Of a stretch of DNA of 64,000 nt, positions 13,786 to 26,430 are shown in pieces. The position numbers and the translations under genes were made by a program. Position 1 is the first letter of the stretch, and each line of letters begins with the position of its first letter. This DNA is from Diprion similis (taxonomy: Eukaryota > Arthropoda > Insecta > Hymenoptera > Diprionidae): positions 4,729,481 through 4,793,480 of the forward strand of contig NC_060111.1 of assembly GCF_021155765.1 (NCBI RefSeq), in the 5' to 3' direction. Below the pieces are notes generated by a model, which was not told where the DNA came from, ran no database searches, and saw nothing but the letters and a program-made list of their open reading frames with translations.

Positions 13786-16700
13786 ATGAGCTACGGTTAT
13801 CAAGTAAGTTTTATTATTGTTAACTTTCTATTCGCATACATGCATGGACGAGTTATGATTGTATTATAGACCCGTAACTCCTTTCTGCATGATCAATACT
13901 CATAGTTATGTGACATACATGTTAAAAGAGTGCATGTTTAGTAAATCATACATTTCCGTCCTTGGTATAAGCTTCGAAATGCATTATTCGTAACCATTTG
14001 AAAATTTTTTAAAACCCTTAACCCCAATTGGTAATTTGTACGCTTTTGATTAAAACACTGAACTTTTTATTCTTATATTTGATCAAATATTCCTTATGAG
14101 TGGCATAACTTTAGCTATAGATATTTATTGAAATCGATAGAAATTAATACTTCGCTAGTCTAATCTCAAATGCTTAACTATTTTCGATAGATTTCACTGA
14201 ATGATTATGTCTATTGTAATAAATTTTCGTAAACAATGTATTATAAAAAAGAAAAGAAATTTCCCACATTCATTTCCCACTGGTTTAAAAAACTAATGCC
14301 TTTTATTTTAGACGGTTACAAAAAATCAAGTTCCATTGCCTAATAACCAATACGCATGTATGTTGAGCCTATTTTTAACTCCTTATCCCATTTCAAACAT
14401 ATTTCCTGTTTAAACACGCTATTGTATAGTCGAGCAGACTTTACAATTCTTCCGTTATTTTCTTTCATACCATTTTTCCTTCGAATTACTCGAAAGTAAA
14501 CAATTGACAGATAATCACAACCACATTACGAAACAATCACTTTAAATAAGTTTTAGAAATAACCAAGCTTCCGCTGTTTTCATGATAGTTGATCTTACAT
14601 TCAGTGGATCTCAACACTGTGGCAATTGGAGTAAGGAAATAATTTTTCGTTTTCAGAATTTCATATTTAAATCATTAGTCAGTGAATGTAAAATTTTTGT
14701 ACCGCATAAAAAATGCCTTACGTTGTTTTGTATTTGTGTATTATCAAGGGACCTCCAGTGATGCCCTTCCCAGGCCAAAAGCCTCCGACTTCGTTCGGAG
14801 TTCCACCAGGTGCTCCAAGTGCCCCCGGGGTGTCACCTTACCCAACGAACGTTGGTGTAGGATTCAATCTCCCTCCAGCCCCTACATCCTTTGGAATGCC
14901 ACAGCCTTACTCTCCGTATTCTCCTGCTCCTTATCCTTCCAGTCAACCACCTTACGGTGGTCAGCAGCAGACAAATTCACGACCTCAATCATACAATCAA
15001 ATGCCGCAAAATGCTCCTCCCGGTTCCTATTCTCAGTTGCCAAATTCTGGCGCCTATCCAACTCTTCAGAATCAGAGTGCTTATCCGGCTACTAATCCTT
15101 CTTTCAGCTCCAATGCTCCTTACCCATCACAGCCAAGCCGCTCTGCTCCTTCTTCACAAACTCCAAATCCATATCAGAGTCATTCCAATCCTTATCATCA
15201 GACAGCAGCCATTGCTTCATATCCTGGTAGTGCAGGTCCTTATCCTCAGAGCACGAATTCTTGTCCAAACAGCGCTAATCCATATCCTCAACATACAAGT
15301 CCGTATCCCAGTGTGTGTAATCCCCGGGGGCAAGGTATGGGGGCGGCCTATAATCAACACGTTAATGTAACGACCTCTTTGCCGCCCCGGCATGCAGCCT
15401 CGGCCCCCGGGAGAGCACAGTGGAATACAAAGGTGAGATAATTAGCTAATAGAATTTGCAAAACTTGGAGGATAAATCACGACTCAACTTACAGTTAGTC
15501 TGATGAAAGTAGATTTTACTTGTCTGTGTCATTTGTCCTTTTATAATTCTGTAAATGAAAGCTGTACGGTTTATATTATAAATTACATCTCTCTTTTGCA
15601 GCCATCCCCAACAGTCGTTCCCTACAATGGATTCGATGCACGCGCGGATGCAGAGGCGTTGAGAAAGGCGATGAAAGGATGGGGAACCGATGAAAAAACC
15701 ATCATCGAGATACTAGCAAATCGTACCAATCTACAGCGGCAAGAAATCGCTTCACAGTTTAAAACTCTCTATGGAAAGGTAAGCGATGTATCAGGCTATG
15801 GTTAAGGATGTTGAATCTGTATACCAAATTGACAAATTTATCATATGCATAATATATGTGTAAACAATTTGGGTTTCAGGAGCTTATCAAAGATTTGAAG
15901 TCAGAACTAACTGGTAACTTCGAGAACCTTGTTGTAGCTATGATGATCCCACTACCACAATATTATGCTAAGGAACTACACGATGCTATGTCTGGTATCG
16001 GTACTGACGAATGTGTTCTCATCGAGATTCTCTGCACAATGTCCAACAACGAAATTCGCGTCATTAAACAGGCTTACCAATCCAGTAAGCTTCGTTGCAA
16101 AATATTATGCAGCATATTTATAAATTCCGACTATGAATCTTCCCATCAAGCTTGTATTTTTAGTCATACATTTTTGTACTGAGAAAAATATTCATTTAAA
16201 ATTAATGCACTATTTCATTATATTTTACTCTCACTTTTTAAATCGATTTAGCAATTTTTTCAAAGAATCTTTTCTACAGTGTATGGGAGAACCTTGGAAA
16301 ACGATCTCAAAGGAGATACTTCCGGCAGTTTCAAGCGCCTCATGGTCTCCCTGTGCTGTGCTAATCGTGACGAATCATTTGACGTGAATCCAGCAGCAGC
16401 TCAAGAAGATGCTCGCGAACTTCTCAGGGCTGGTGAGTGAACGTTTCAAATTGCAATTATATAGTAAATATATATCACGCTGTATTTCAAACTATTACTA
16501 TTTAATATCTGGATAATTTTATTACAGGAGAGTTACGTTTCGGAACTGATGAATCTACTTTCAATCAAATTTTGGTCCAAAGAAACATTGCACAGTTGCA
16601 GCAAATATTCACAGCGTATGAGGGTATAACTGGACATGGAATTGAAAAGGCCATCGAAAATGAATTTTCTGGAGATATCAAAAAAGGCCTTCTTGCTATT

Positions 16701-17162
16701 AGTGAGTTTTTCTCTTCTGTTCTTTTTCATTGTCCTGCTTCGATATTGGCTTCAACCTATTATTATTATTCTTTCCATTACTACAGTAAAATGTGTGAAG
16801 AATCGGCCTGGATTCTTTGCTGAGCAATTGTACAAGAGTATGAAGGGACTTGGAACTGATGATAGACGACTCATTCGACTAGTCGTAACTCGCTCCGAAA
16901 TTGACATGCGTGAGATCAAGCAAGCATTTGTTCAACAGTATAACGAATCTCTGGAAAGTTTTATATCGGTTAGTAAAAAAAAGTTCACTTCCTAGATGTC
17001 GACATATCTTAATTATTGGTGAAAATTTCAATAAACCTACTACAATTTTAGTACAATTTTTTGTTGCGTCGGTATATAATTTGTCATTGTGTGTTAATGT
17101 TTTTTTTTCAGGGTGACTGTTCGGGCGACTACAAGAAATGTCTCCTTGCTCTGATTTCTTAA
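13786..17162 (+). CDS. AnxB11: Annexin with proline-rich N-terminal head, copy 1
   Basis: Eight coding exons: 13786-13803, 14749-15432, 15602-15778, 15880-16084, 16280-16432, 16528-16701, 16787-16968, 17112-17162; total 547 residues. Exon 1 encodes only MSYGYQ. Exon 2 encodes a 228-residue Pro/Tyr/Gln/Ser-rich, disordered head with many YP units, as in ANXA7/ANXA11 and Drosophila AnxB11. The rest is a four-repeat annexin core, which binds acidic phospholipid in a calcium-dependent way. Type II calcium loops are clear in repeat 1 (GWGTDE), repeat 2 (GIGTDE) and repeat 4 (GLGTDD). Repeat 3 has FGTDE without the usual preceding glycine pattern. The end, CLLALIS, is typical. Such annexins act in membrane traffic and repair. 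It is followed 2.7 kb downstream by a paralogue of identical core exon structure. The AnxB11 label is an orthology inference; the annexin call is near certain. Confidence 0.93.
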
Positions 17163-19896
17163 AACTCTGAATTGACTTGTCGAAAAAATCTGTATTTCAC
17201 ATGTAACTATATTATTTTAGTATCTGATCTGATCTTTAATATCATGCATTTACAGTAAAGAAGTGCAACTTCGAGCTGTCAATAATATTGTAGTTTCGTC
17301 ATTTTTGTTTTTCAAATTGGCTGTTTTGTGTAACGAATTTCTTAAATTTGACTGGCCACTCGCGTAATTTACACATTGCGATAGCCTCTAGTGATTGCCG
17401 TAGTTCATGAGAACCAAAGACAATATAGTCGAACCACTGGAATTAATGGGGAGAATCTGAATCTGTTAGGAACATCAAAATATCTCAAGTTTACTTTACA
17501 TTTTCATATGCTAACAACATTAGTTTATAAGTTATATTTCCATGTTATTTATCTTTTTACTAACGCAATTTTCATTCATTTCTACTTAAATTTAAGAAAG
17601 TTCAAAATATTTTTATTATATGTATTCCTAAGGTGTAAGTGAGACACAACTGTGTCAGTCCATTTCTTTAGTGATCAGTCTACAATCAATATGTGTTTTA
17701 TTGATCAACCATTTTCTTGCGATCATGGATCATGTATACTTTGCCAAGTTCCATAGGTTGAACTAAATGCCATTTAACAATAATCATCAAAGTAATGTTG
17801 AAAATTTTCATAATTTGTATTCGTACATCAGATTTTAATTCCGCATTGAAATATTCGCTGCATTAATTGGCACAGAGATATATCTTTTGTGTTGAACAAA
17901 GTTAATATCCGAAAATGAAACTATGAACAAATTACGTATTTCTTTCTTTGAACGATGCATCTTGTAAAACAATTATGTTAAATATTTGATTTTATACTTT
18001 GATTTTAAAATAGGTGTAAAGTGGTTGGAAAAATATAGCAGTTCTATTTTACATTGGCGGTTTTGTGGTATTACACAAATCGCTACAGAATATGTTTAAT
18101 CTATCATAGACTTCGTTGTGCTCAGCTGGTTCCTCAAATATGAGACTTGAATGAGTATGCTTTTGTACAGTATAAATTATTCACGAAGATCCATGCTTCA
18201 ATTTTACACCTATTTCAGAAATTTCGTTGAAAAAAAGCTCCAATAATGAGCAGGTGCTTAATTTATACATACTAAAAAATTTCTACTGGAAATTTTATCT
18301 TTTATACTATACATCGCATCACTGTACTATATAAGATGTTTGTGAGCTAAAAATTTACTTTTATTCTTTGCTGATAAACTATTTCATGGGTGTTAATAAA
18401 TCGCATAAAACAATTCTAGCGAATTACTATATTTTTGTAAACTGGAATTTTCAGCTTGGTAAATAAATCTGAAACCCGCCAATCAAAAATTTACTTAATA
18501 CCCTTCCGTAGCCCTAAATCATTTGGCATGAGGCCAAAATCAATTGTCAATTAATCTTCAATTCTCGACATAATCAAATTCTGATTGGTTAACTAAGGTT
18601 AGGTTAGGTTAGTCAACCAATCAGAATGCTTGGATGGTGGGAAATGCTGCTGCTCTGCTGCTCGTATGTAATGCGAATGTAATAATGCTTATCCTCGTAT
18701 TATCTGGTATTATCATAGACATATAAGAAATATGACTATGCTCTAAGGTATCTTCTTATATGTCTATAGATATTATTCTGTAAAAGTTCATAGATTATCT
18801 ATTCCGATAGCAGCGATCTCTACCGGAAAAACGTTGATACCTACTAAATATCGTTTGAAACTCGGTGTTGGAAGACAAATATATCAGTCGTGCTAGAACC
18901 GTGTTGACGAAATCCGGAACAGAGAGTCGCGTTTTCTCCCGTATTTCCACAGTAGGTGAGTACGTGTGACAATAATTTTAATAGTAAATATTCTTTCTAC
19001 TATTCTACAATGATCGGATCAGTTAGAAATCAATTTTAATCATCAGTATTTATATGTTTTCCTACGCACAAGATTTCTCAGTGCGTGTTTGAAAATCGTT
19101 GACTCGGTGGTTTAATTCGACTAACTATAGAATGTGAAACTCGTAAAATCCACTGCTTATCGGTAAAACGGTTCCGTTATTCGACCGCTAACATCCGGCA
19201 AAAAATGATGCTATTTCAGCACGTTATATACCAGTATTATCAGTAGATGACATTCGTCGTCTACTGTAACATACAGTTATATGAATATATGTATACATAA
19301 ATACAGTATATACATATGCATATGGTCGACCTTGATTCAACCTTATCCTCAAAACTAGAATCGTTCGAAGCGTTATTTCTGGAGAAATAAATTCCCGGTT
19401 TTACCGATTCGTTATATCAACTTACGTAATTAAGCAACAGTTTTGTGGGCGTTGACACATGATTTTCCGGGAGAAAGACAATTTCCTCATTTGCGCATTG
19501 CGTGTAATAAAACGCGACGTCAGCTCGTAGAATTGAATATATTTTGATACTGCATCCATATACTTACGCTCAAACTTAATGTTCCAGCATAAGTGCAGCA
19601 GATATATTCATTATTTTGCATGTGACATTCTGATTCGTGTTTGTTTGGAACATGTTTGAAACTGATAACAGTGCAAACTAGCTTTTTCTTATCTTGCCGT
19701 TGTTGCAATAGTCGATTGACTGTTGAATGTTAAATTGATTCTTGTTTTCGGAAAAATTTAACTCTTTCGGTAACAGATGTTCTAACTTTATTATGATGAA
19801 ATTATGTTTTAATAAATTTAATCCAACAGTGATCCAAGAGCAATACATAAAACAGTTGTTTGTGTTTTCAGATCGATTTTCAACTCCTCCACAACA
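17163..19896. other. Intergenic region between the annexin genes
   Basis: AT-rich 3' UTR and spacer of annexin copy 1, then the promoter region of copy 2. A donor (GTGAGTACG) at 18956 would end a noncoding first exon of copy 2, pairing with the acceptor ending at 19871 in front of a 25-base leader. The interval also holds the CCAAT/TTAGG hairpin at 18,578-18,627. No other gene was seen. Confidence 0.5.
18578..18627. repeat. Hairpin with CCAAT-bearing arms and TTAGG-type loop
   Basis: Two 18-base arms (18578-18595 and 18610-18627) are inverted copies with a single mismatch, each containing an ATTGG/CCAAT box. The 14-base loop is built of TTAGG-type pentamers (AGGTTAGGTTAGGT). It lies about 330 bases upstream of the proposed first donor of annexin copy 2. 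Confidence 0.75.
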
Positions 19897-22800
19897 ATGA
19901 GTTACGGATATCAAGTACGTATTGCGAAATAGTCTTCATTGTTTATTCTAATGCATATCTTTGATTATGACAATTATAAGAAATTGCAGTTTTTATTTAT
20001 CATTCTATTCGGCATGAGTATAATTTAATTTGTTTTGCAAGTATAATTTGTATTTAACATAGCTGGTAACAAAGTTTTATAAAAAATCACACCTTCATTT
20101 TCTTCTTGATTTACTTTTTTTACTATCTCTAACAGGCTAATGCTGATAACGAAATTTGATATTAATTCCACTCAATCATCTGATCACTTGACCGAAATCT
20201 TATCGGAGAAATTCCTCTGCGTGTTTGTAAAAATTTGTCTCGTCTTCCACCTAATCACCATAATTATCTTTATCTATTAGTCAAACCTTGCTAATAGCTT
20301 ATTCTAAGAAACCTATAGAGTTATTAATACCAAATATTCGAAGAATAATTGTAGCCTTCCAACCACTTTAACATAAATCAGGGAAATTTGTGGAATTTCC
20401 AACGTGTAATTATTGGAATTTACGATGTTAATTTCACCATATAGTAAATGCATAAGATTCACTCCTTTCTCTAAATTATTTAAAGCATTTCTTACAAAAA
20501 AAAAAAAAAAATTTCCCTTTCAAGTTCTATGAACATAAGTCAATTTTAAGGCCCAACAATTTAGTAAAAGTTTACATTACCGTAGGCAGTGTTATCTCAT
20601 GCTTTTAAAGAACCTTTGCCCAACTTTATCTTTTCTTTATCTGTTATCAAGGGACCACAGTACCCGGGCCAAATGCCTCCAAACGTCATGGGGGGTCCGC
20701 CAGGCGCCCCAGGGGCCTCACCTTATCCCATGAATCCTGGCGCAGGTTATCCTCCCCCAACTGGGCAGCAGACCTACCCTGGAATGCCACAGCCATTTTC
20801 GTCCTATCCTTCTACTCCTTATCCACCTAATCCACAGCATTCCTCGATGCCCTATTCTCAGCTCCCGGGACAAGAGCAGCAAGTTCCGCAACCCCAGCAT
20901 TACCAGATGCAGCAGAATGCTCCACCTGGCTCTTATGCTCCACCCACCAATAATCCTTACCCAGGAAATCCGATTCCGTATCCCAGCCATCCGGCTCAGC
21001 CGGTAAATGCTGCCCAGTATCCCGGTCGCTTTGTTCCATTTGATACAAGCAATTCCACTCCTCCTTTTCCTCAGAATACTGCAACTACGTTCCCAAGTAA
21101 CACTATCCCGCATGCACAAGGTTCGGGTCCTTATCCAGGTGCTTATAATCCTGGTGGCCAGGGAATCGCCCCTGCATACGCACAGCACGCTACTGCGACC
21201 TCATTTTCTCCTCAGCATGGAGCTCCAGTCCCACAGCAGGGGCAGCCTCAGTCTAAAGTAAGATAAAAAATTTCTGGAGCTTTAAAACAAGCATTTTTCT
21301 ATCAGCATTGTACGGTTTGGATATACATGCAAATGCAAGCCTGAATTAGTTTAAAAAACAGAATGTCAGTTGTATGTATAGATTTGATGGAATAGGATGA
21401 ATCTTTATGGCTATATTTCATTCTCAACTATATCTTTGTCGCCTTCTAAATATAAAATTCCAAAGTTTTAGATCCAACTATTCTAATTGCATGAACGAAA
21501 CAACACAATTTTTATGTGGAATATTCTTTCCCTTTCCCAGCTATCCCCGACTGTAGTGCCGCATCCTGGTTTTGATGCAGTCGCTGATGCACAAGCATTA
21601 AGAAAGGCAATGAAAGGATGGGGAACAGATGAGAAAACCATCATTAACATCCTTGCAAATCGGACGAATCGTCAGCGTCAAGAAATTGCCCTACAATTTA
21701 AAACACTCCACGGCAAGGTGAAAATCATGGAATTCTGAACCCTAATGTCATGCCGACCAAATTGTGAGATATAACAGTATTCTGACAAGTACTTAATATT
21801 TCAGGATCTGATTAAGGATTTGAAGTCTGAATTATCTGGCAATTTTGAAAATCTGGTTGTAGCTATGATGACGCCAACTCCAGAATTTTATGCTAAAGAG
21901 CTGCATAATGCCATGTCCGGCATGGGTACAGACGAGTGTGTTTTGATCGAGGTTCTGTGCACTCTGACCAATCAAGAGTTACATGTCATCAAGCAAACGT
22001 ATCAATCCTGTAAGTCCGTTTTTTCCAAAGGACTACCGTTTTGCTAATTATACAACCAATTGAGTTAACCCATTTACAGTTGAAGAAAAATTCCTTTACT
22101 TATAGTCAATTTATGTAACCATTGTTTCATGCAGTATATGGGCAATCTTTGGAAGACCGTTTGAGGTCAGAAACTTCAGGCTGTTTCAAACGCCTTATGA
22201 CTTCCCTCTGCTGTGCCAATCGAGATGAGTCGAATTTCGTAGACCCGGCTGGAGCACAACGTGACGCTCAAGCATTGTTTAATGCTGGTTCGTACCGATT
22301 TGAATTCAATTTTATCAGTAAACGCAACTTCAAAAGTTATCTAATAACTCTGATTACATGTTTGCAGGAGCTGCACAATTCGGAACTGATGAATCAGTCT
22401 TCAACCAAATTCTGGTGCAAAGAAATATCTCGCAATTACAGCAAATATTTGCGGAATATGACCGCATAGCACCTCATGGAATTGAAAGTGCCATAAAAAG
22501 CGAATTCTCTGGAGACATTGAAGACGGTCTCCTCACAATAGGTAATATGTTATTCTCTCTTTCTACTTTGACAGACTAACTGTTTTTATTTTGCGTCGTT
22601 GCCCAGCCGTTACATATATAATATATATACATCAGCATATAACATGATTTTCTTCATCGTTACAGTCAGGTGTGTTAAAAATCGCCCTGGTTTCTTTGCA
22701 AAACAATTGTACAAGAGTATGAGAGGAGCTGGAACTGAAGACGATCGACTGATTCGACTGGTCGTCACTCGTTCCGAGATTGACATGGGGGATATCAAGA

Positions 22801-23042
22801 GAGAATTCGCTCGGGAGTATAATCAATCTCTTGAACAATTTATATCGGTTAGTGAAAAAAAAAATTGGTGAAAAAAATGTCCTAACTAAGCTTTTTCCAA
22901 ACTCTCAGATCTAAACATTTAACTGATAAACTACCCGATGACTAAGTCTCAATTTAAATATCATCTAAATAATTTTTGTTACTTATTTTAGGACGACTGT
23001 ACAGGGGACTACAAGAAGTGCCTTCTTGCTCTGATCTCTTAG
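19897..23042 (+). CDS. AnxB11: Annexin with proline-rich N-terminal head, copy 2
   Basis: Eight coding exons: 19897-19914, 20652-21257, 21541-21717, 21805-22009, 22135-22287, 22368-22541, 22666-22847, 22992-23042; total 521 residues. Every core exon has the same length and phase as in copy 1 (177, 205, 153, 174, 182, 51 bases), so the two are a tandem duplication. The start peptide MSYGYQ is identical. The 202-residue head is again Pro/Tyr/Gln-rich ([13 protein letters not shown], many PYP units) but hardly aligns beyond composition. Calcium loops are GWGTDE in repeat 1, GMGTDE in repeat 2, FGTDE in repeat 3, and an altered GAGTED in repeat 4. The last may weaken that site relative to copy 1. 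The exon 5 donor is a weak GTTCGT. Expected role: calcium-dependent phospholipid binding in membrane traffic. Confidence 0.93.
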
Positions 23043-23390
23043 ACCTTGGAGAGGGTTTGCCAAATTTTCCTTCATTACAAAATTATGCATCACCTTGCTT
23101 CACTTTTTCAGTGAGTACATGCAGTAATGCATAAGTTTGTTTTCAAAAAAATAATATTATTGTCATTTTGTGCGTTCTTTCATTCGCTTCCAAAATCGAT
23201 TACTAAACAAGAAGCCGAAAAATTAGTTTTTTTGCGATACTTTTCAACACCATGAAAGGGAAAGACTTTGTCAGTATTTCCGACAAACTTCTGCGATGAT
23301 CAGAAACTGAATGGACTTGGTAGCTAAATGAAAAAGTTTTGGAATTAAACTTGGAACAAAACTTTCTGAAAAACAAAAAAATTTTTGATC

Positions 23391-23393
<3 letters not shown>

Positions 23394-23420
<27 letters not shown>
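23394..23420. repeat. AT dinucleotide microsatellite
   Basis: About 13 uninterrupted AT units in the annexin 2 downstream region. Confidence 0.9.
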
Positions 23421-23421
<1 letters not shown>

Positions 23422-25049
23422 CCGAGAAAAACATGATCGTTTTTGTATAAAAAGTGATGTGGAGAAAAAAGTACATGGTAGTCGGTAAATCATAGAATAT
23501 CGATATATTTCAGGTAGAACCAAAAGTTCAAATTGAATGGGACATGACAATTTTTCATGCCCATCATTTCTTTGCCAAATCCTGGAAATTTCAAATTTTT
23601 TCATCCAGCCGTTTCATTTTTCTAAAAACCTGTTTTTCGGATTCTAGTGTCTCGAAAACGTAAAGATTCGCTGAAATTAGTATAAGTGATTTCCAATCGA
23701 AACCAATACTTTCCTTGTAGCACCCAAGGTGATGAAAACTAATATTGCATCTACCAGGAGTACTTGCGCTGCAGTTCTTGTCTTCTTACATGGATTCTTT
23801 TCTCTATTAAATCTTTTCTACAATGCATTTTTATTGAACATAAAGATAATTTTCCAGTTATTATGAATGTATTGTATTTTAATCTGATGTTGATATATAA
23901 CACTTTTGCTATTCTGAAACAGAACAAAATACTTCTCATGTAACATAAATGCGTTGTTGTGCCAAAATTCAAAATAATCTATACTGTCCGATTTTGAAAG
24001 ACGATCAAAATGCTTGAAAAAGAAAAGAAAAAACGAAAAAAAAGAAAATAAATAGATCTGATTATGCTGGTTATATTTGTATGAATATTTACATATATTT
24101 GTGTAAAACTTTATATACTATTATATTTCTGGAAACAGAAATTTTACTGATATATCTGTCCAAATGTTATTATTGTTGACATCATGCTATACGTTATAAT
24201 ATAAATATCTATATCTGTATAAATTTTAAAATATATCTGTATACTTGAACTGTTTACTACACTGTGAATGCCTAAGTAGGCATATTGCACAACATGTTTT
24301 CGAAAGATTTGTACATGTTACACGATTCGCGAACACGCCAATTTTTCTAAACCTACCACATTACTCTGCCGAAGAATATTGTTACACGTTGATTCAGCAC
24401 TTGCGCTTCCAGTGCCTATAAAGTTATATATTTTTATAAAGCCATTTTCCCTTTTTGCCAAATTCCTTGCTGTTGCCCAGAGAAAATGTTAGTTGCACAG
24501 GTTGCACCATGCGATTATACTAACATTGTATCATCTATTGTTCCTCTATTGATAATAAATTGAAATGGAAATGTAACAATGTCTTCATTATCAGTGTACC
24601 TGACGTACGAAGTAATATGTTAAATATTACTCGCTGTTTATTTGATCATTGATCAATTCAAAAAAATCCAAAGTAATTACTACAGTAATTTAGATGTCAT
24701 GCTCTCATGACTCATGCTGCATCGTTACAATTAGCCCACCCTTAACGTCTAAAGTAAATCCTTTCCACCGTAAACACAAGAATTTTACGAGGCTGGAATT
24801 ATTTAGGTTTACGCAACAAAAAGTCAAGTAACGTTAACAATTTTATTTACTTATTCATATTTTACCGACACAAAGTCCCTTTACATATGATTATATAAAT
24901 TCAAAACCAAAAGTAGTATATTATTATAGGTAAACTAATTAGAATATCTTTATCCTCATAGAATTTTCATGTTTTTTCCTCACTATTTCAGTACGAATCT
25001 AATGAAAAAATTTAATGTTTCATTTATTATGAATCAAACGTAATGAATC

Positions 25050-25530
25050 ACTGAGTGTTCGCACTCGAATCTCGCGGTCGGGCCCGTTGGTACCTCGTGA
25101 CGTGAAGGGTTCCCGGCCGCAAGGTGGCGCGCTATGCGAAAACGGGGTCTAGAGGGCGCGCGCGCAGTTACTGGCTTCACGCGCGCGCGCGATTCACTGG
25201 GAATCTAGCGCTCGAGTAGGTAGGACGTGCTGCTAAATCTCCTTATTCTGCCTGCGCGTGCGATTACCGCGTTCTTCCCGCGCTCGGTCGGGTGTCGAGT
25301 TCTTTCCATCTCACGTAGTTTTGAGGATCGCGTTTTTAGGGTTGGTTATGGGAACGGGGTCCACCTTTTGGTGACCTGAGGTGCCCGTTCCTAGGGGGAA
25401 CGTCGACGCGGCGATACACATGTCACCCGAGCACAACAGCGTTGGATCCCCGAGAAATCGGGACCGCTGTTTGCACGGCCGTGAGCCATTTAGAACGCTC
25501 CCCGGAGCTGTTATTTAACTACGTACCGAG
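25050..25530. other. GC-rich, CpG-dense block of unknown origin
   Basis: Roughly 480 bases of strongly GC- and CpG-rich DNA set sharply in AT-rich surroundings. It contains two alternating GC runs (25156-25165 and 25180-25191) that can pair as a hairpin. One edge begins TGTTCGC and the other ends ACTCACA, which resembles the TG...CA ends of a long terminal repeat. I saw no matching target-site duplication and no coding frame. Confidence 0.4.
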
Positions 25531-26430
25531 TTAACGAATATTTACACTCACAATTACCTTGGTAGTGACGGAGAATGTTTCTTTTTTCGGAATTATGACA
25601 TTTTTTTATAAAAAATTTCATCGAACTGTATATAGTTGCAAAAAATCTTCACTCCTCGGCGTTGCATTTAAAACTGCTGGAACAGACAACTTCTGATCAA
25701 CCTCTGTATATTTTTCTTTCCTATGAAGAAATAATTTCAACCGATTCAAAGTTTCTATTTTTTCACCTTTCGAATTTCCAGACTGAAATAAATGAAAAAT
25801 GGACACATGCATACCTACATCGTATGGAGGTTTATGTGCTTAGAAAAATTGAACGATGAGTTACCGGCATCTGTAACGACAGTCGGTAAAAACACAACCT
25901 GTAACACCGACAAAAAATCGAATACCCTTTATGTTACATTTCTAAGCTGATGGAATTGGAACGAAGATGATAAATGCGGACAGGGAACGACGGACCGTTT
26001 GGGCTGCCAGTGTGCTGTGTGTGAGTGCCTCATACTCTAGGCTGTAGGATCAGTGTGTAATTGTGTGTAATCGTGTCTACAGCTGGACGATGCCGACTAA
26101 TGTGTACAATTTGGGCGGTGTACGAGTAATCCTTGATTTGTCCTTTACCAATAATAATTACGAGCTGTGCGAACGTGAGTTGCAGTTCAATTGATCTCAG
26201 CGATTGACAAATATTGCGAACATCACGCGTCAATTAGTTGTTTGCGGAGTGATTTACGAAAAATGTTCGACACGATCACTTGACGACTGACGTATGCCTG
26301 CCACCCTGTGCTATATGCGTGCTTGTTGTACTTGTCAAATTGGTTGAAAAAAACGTTGAAGACCCGGCAGTGGTAGAAATATTTAAACATTTTAAGTCGA
26401 CGTAATAATAGACGGCTGATATCGTTAATA

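Larger units (their letters stand above)
23043..26430. other. Intergenic region, annexin 2 to rabaptin-like gene
   Basis: AT-rich 3' UTR and spacer with an AATAAA near 24,554, a GC-rich block at about 25,050-25,530, and the presumed promoter and 5' UTR of the rabaptin-like gene just before 26,431. Open frames here lack coding support. Confidence 0.5.

Noticed and set aside
14312-14357. Possible mini-exon in annexin 1 between the start exon and the proline-rich exon
   Set aside because: It has an acceptor and a donor, but its 46 bases would break the frame into the next exon, and copy 2 has no counterpart.
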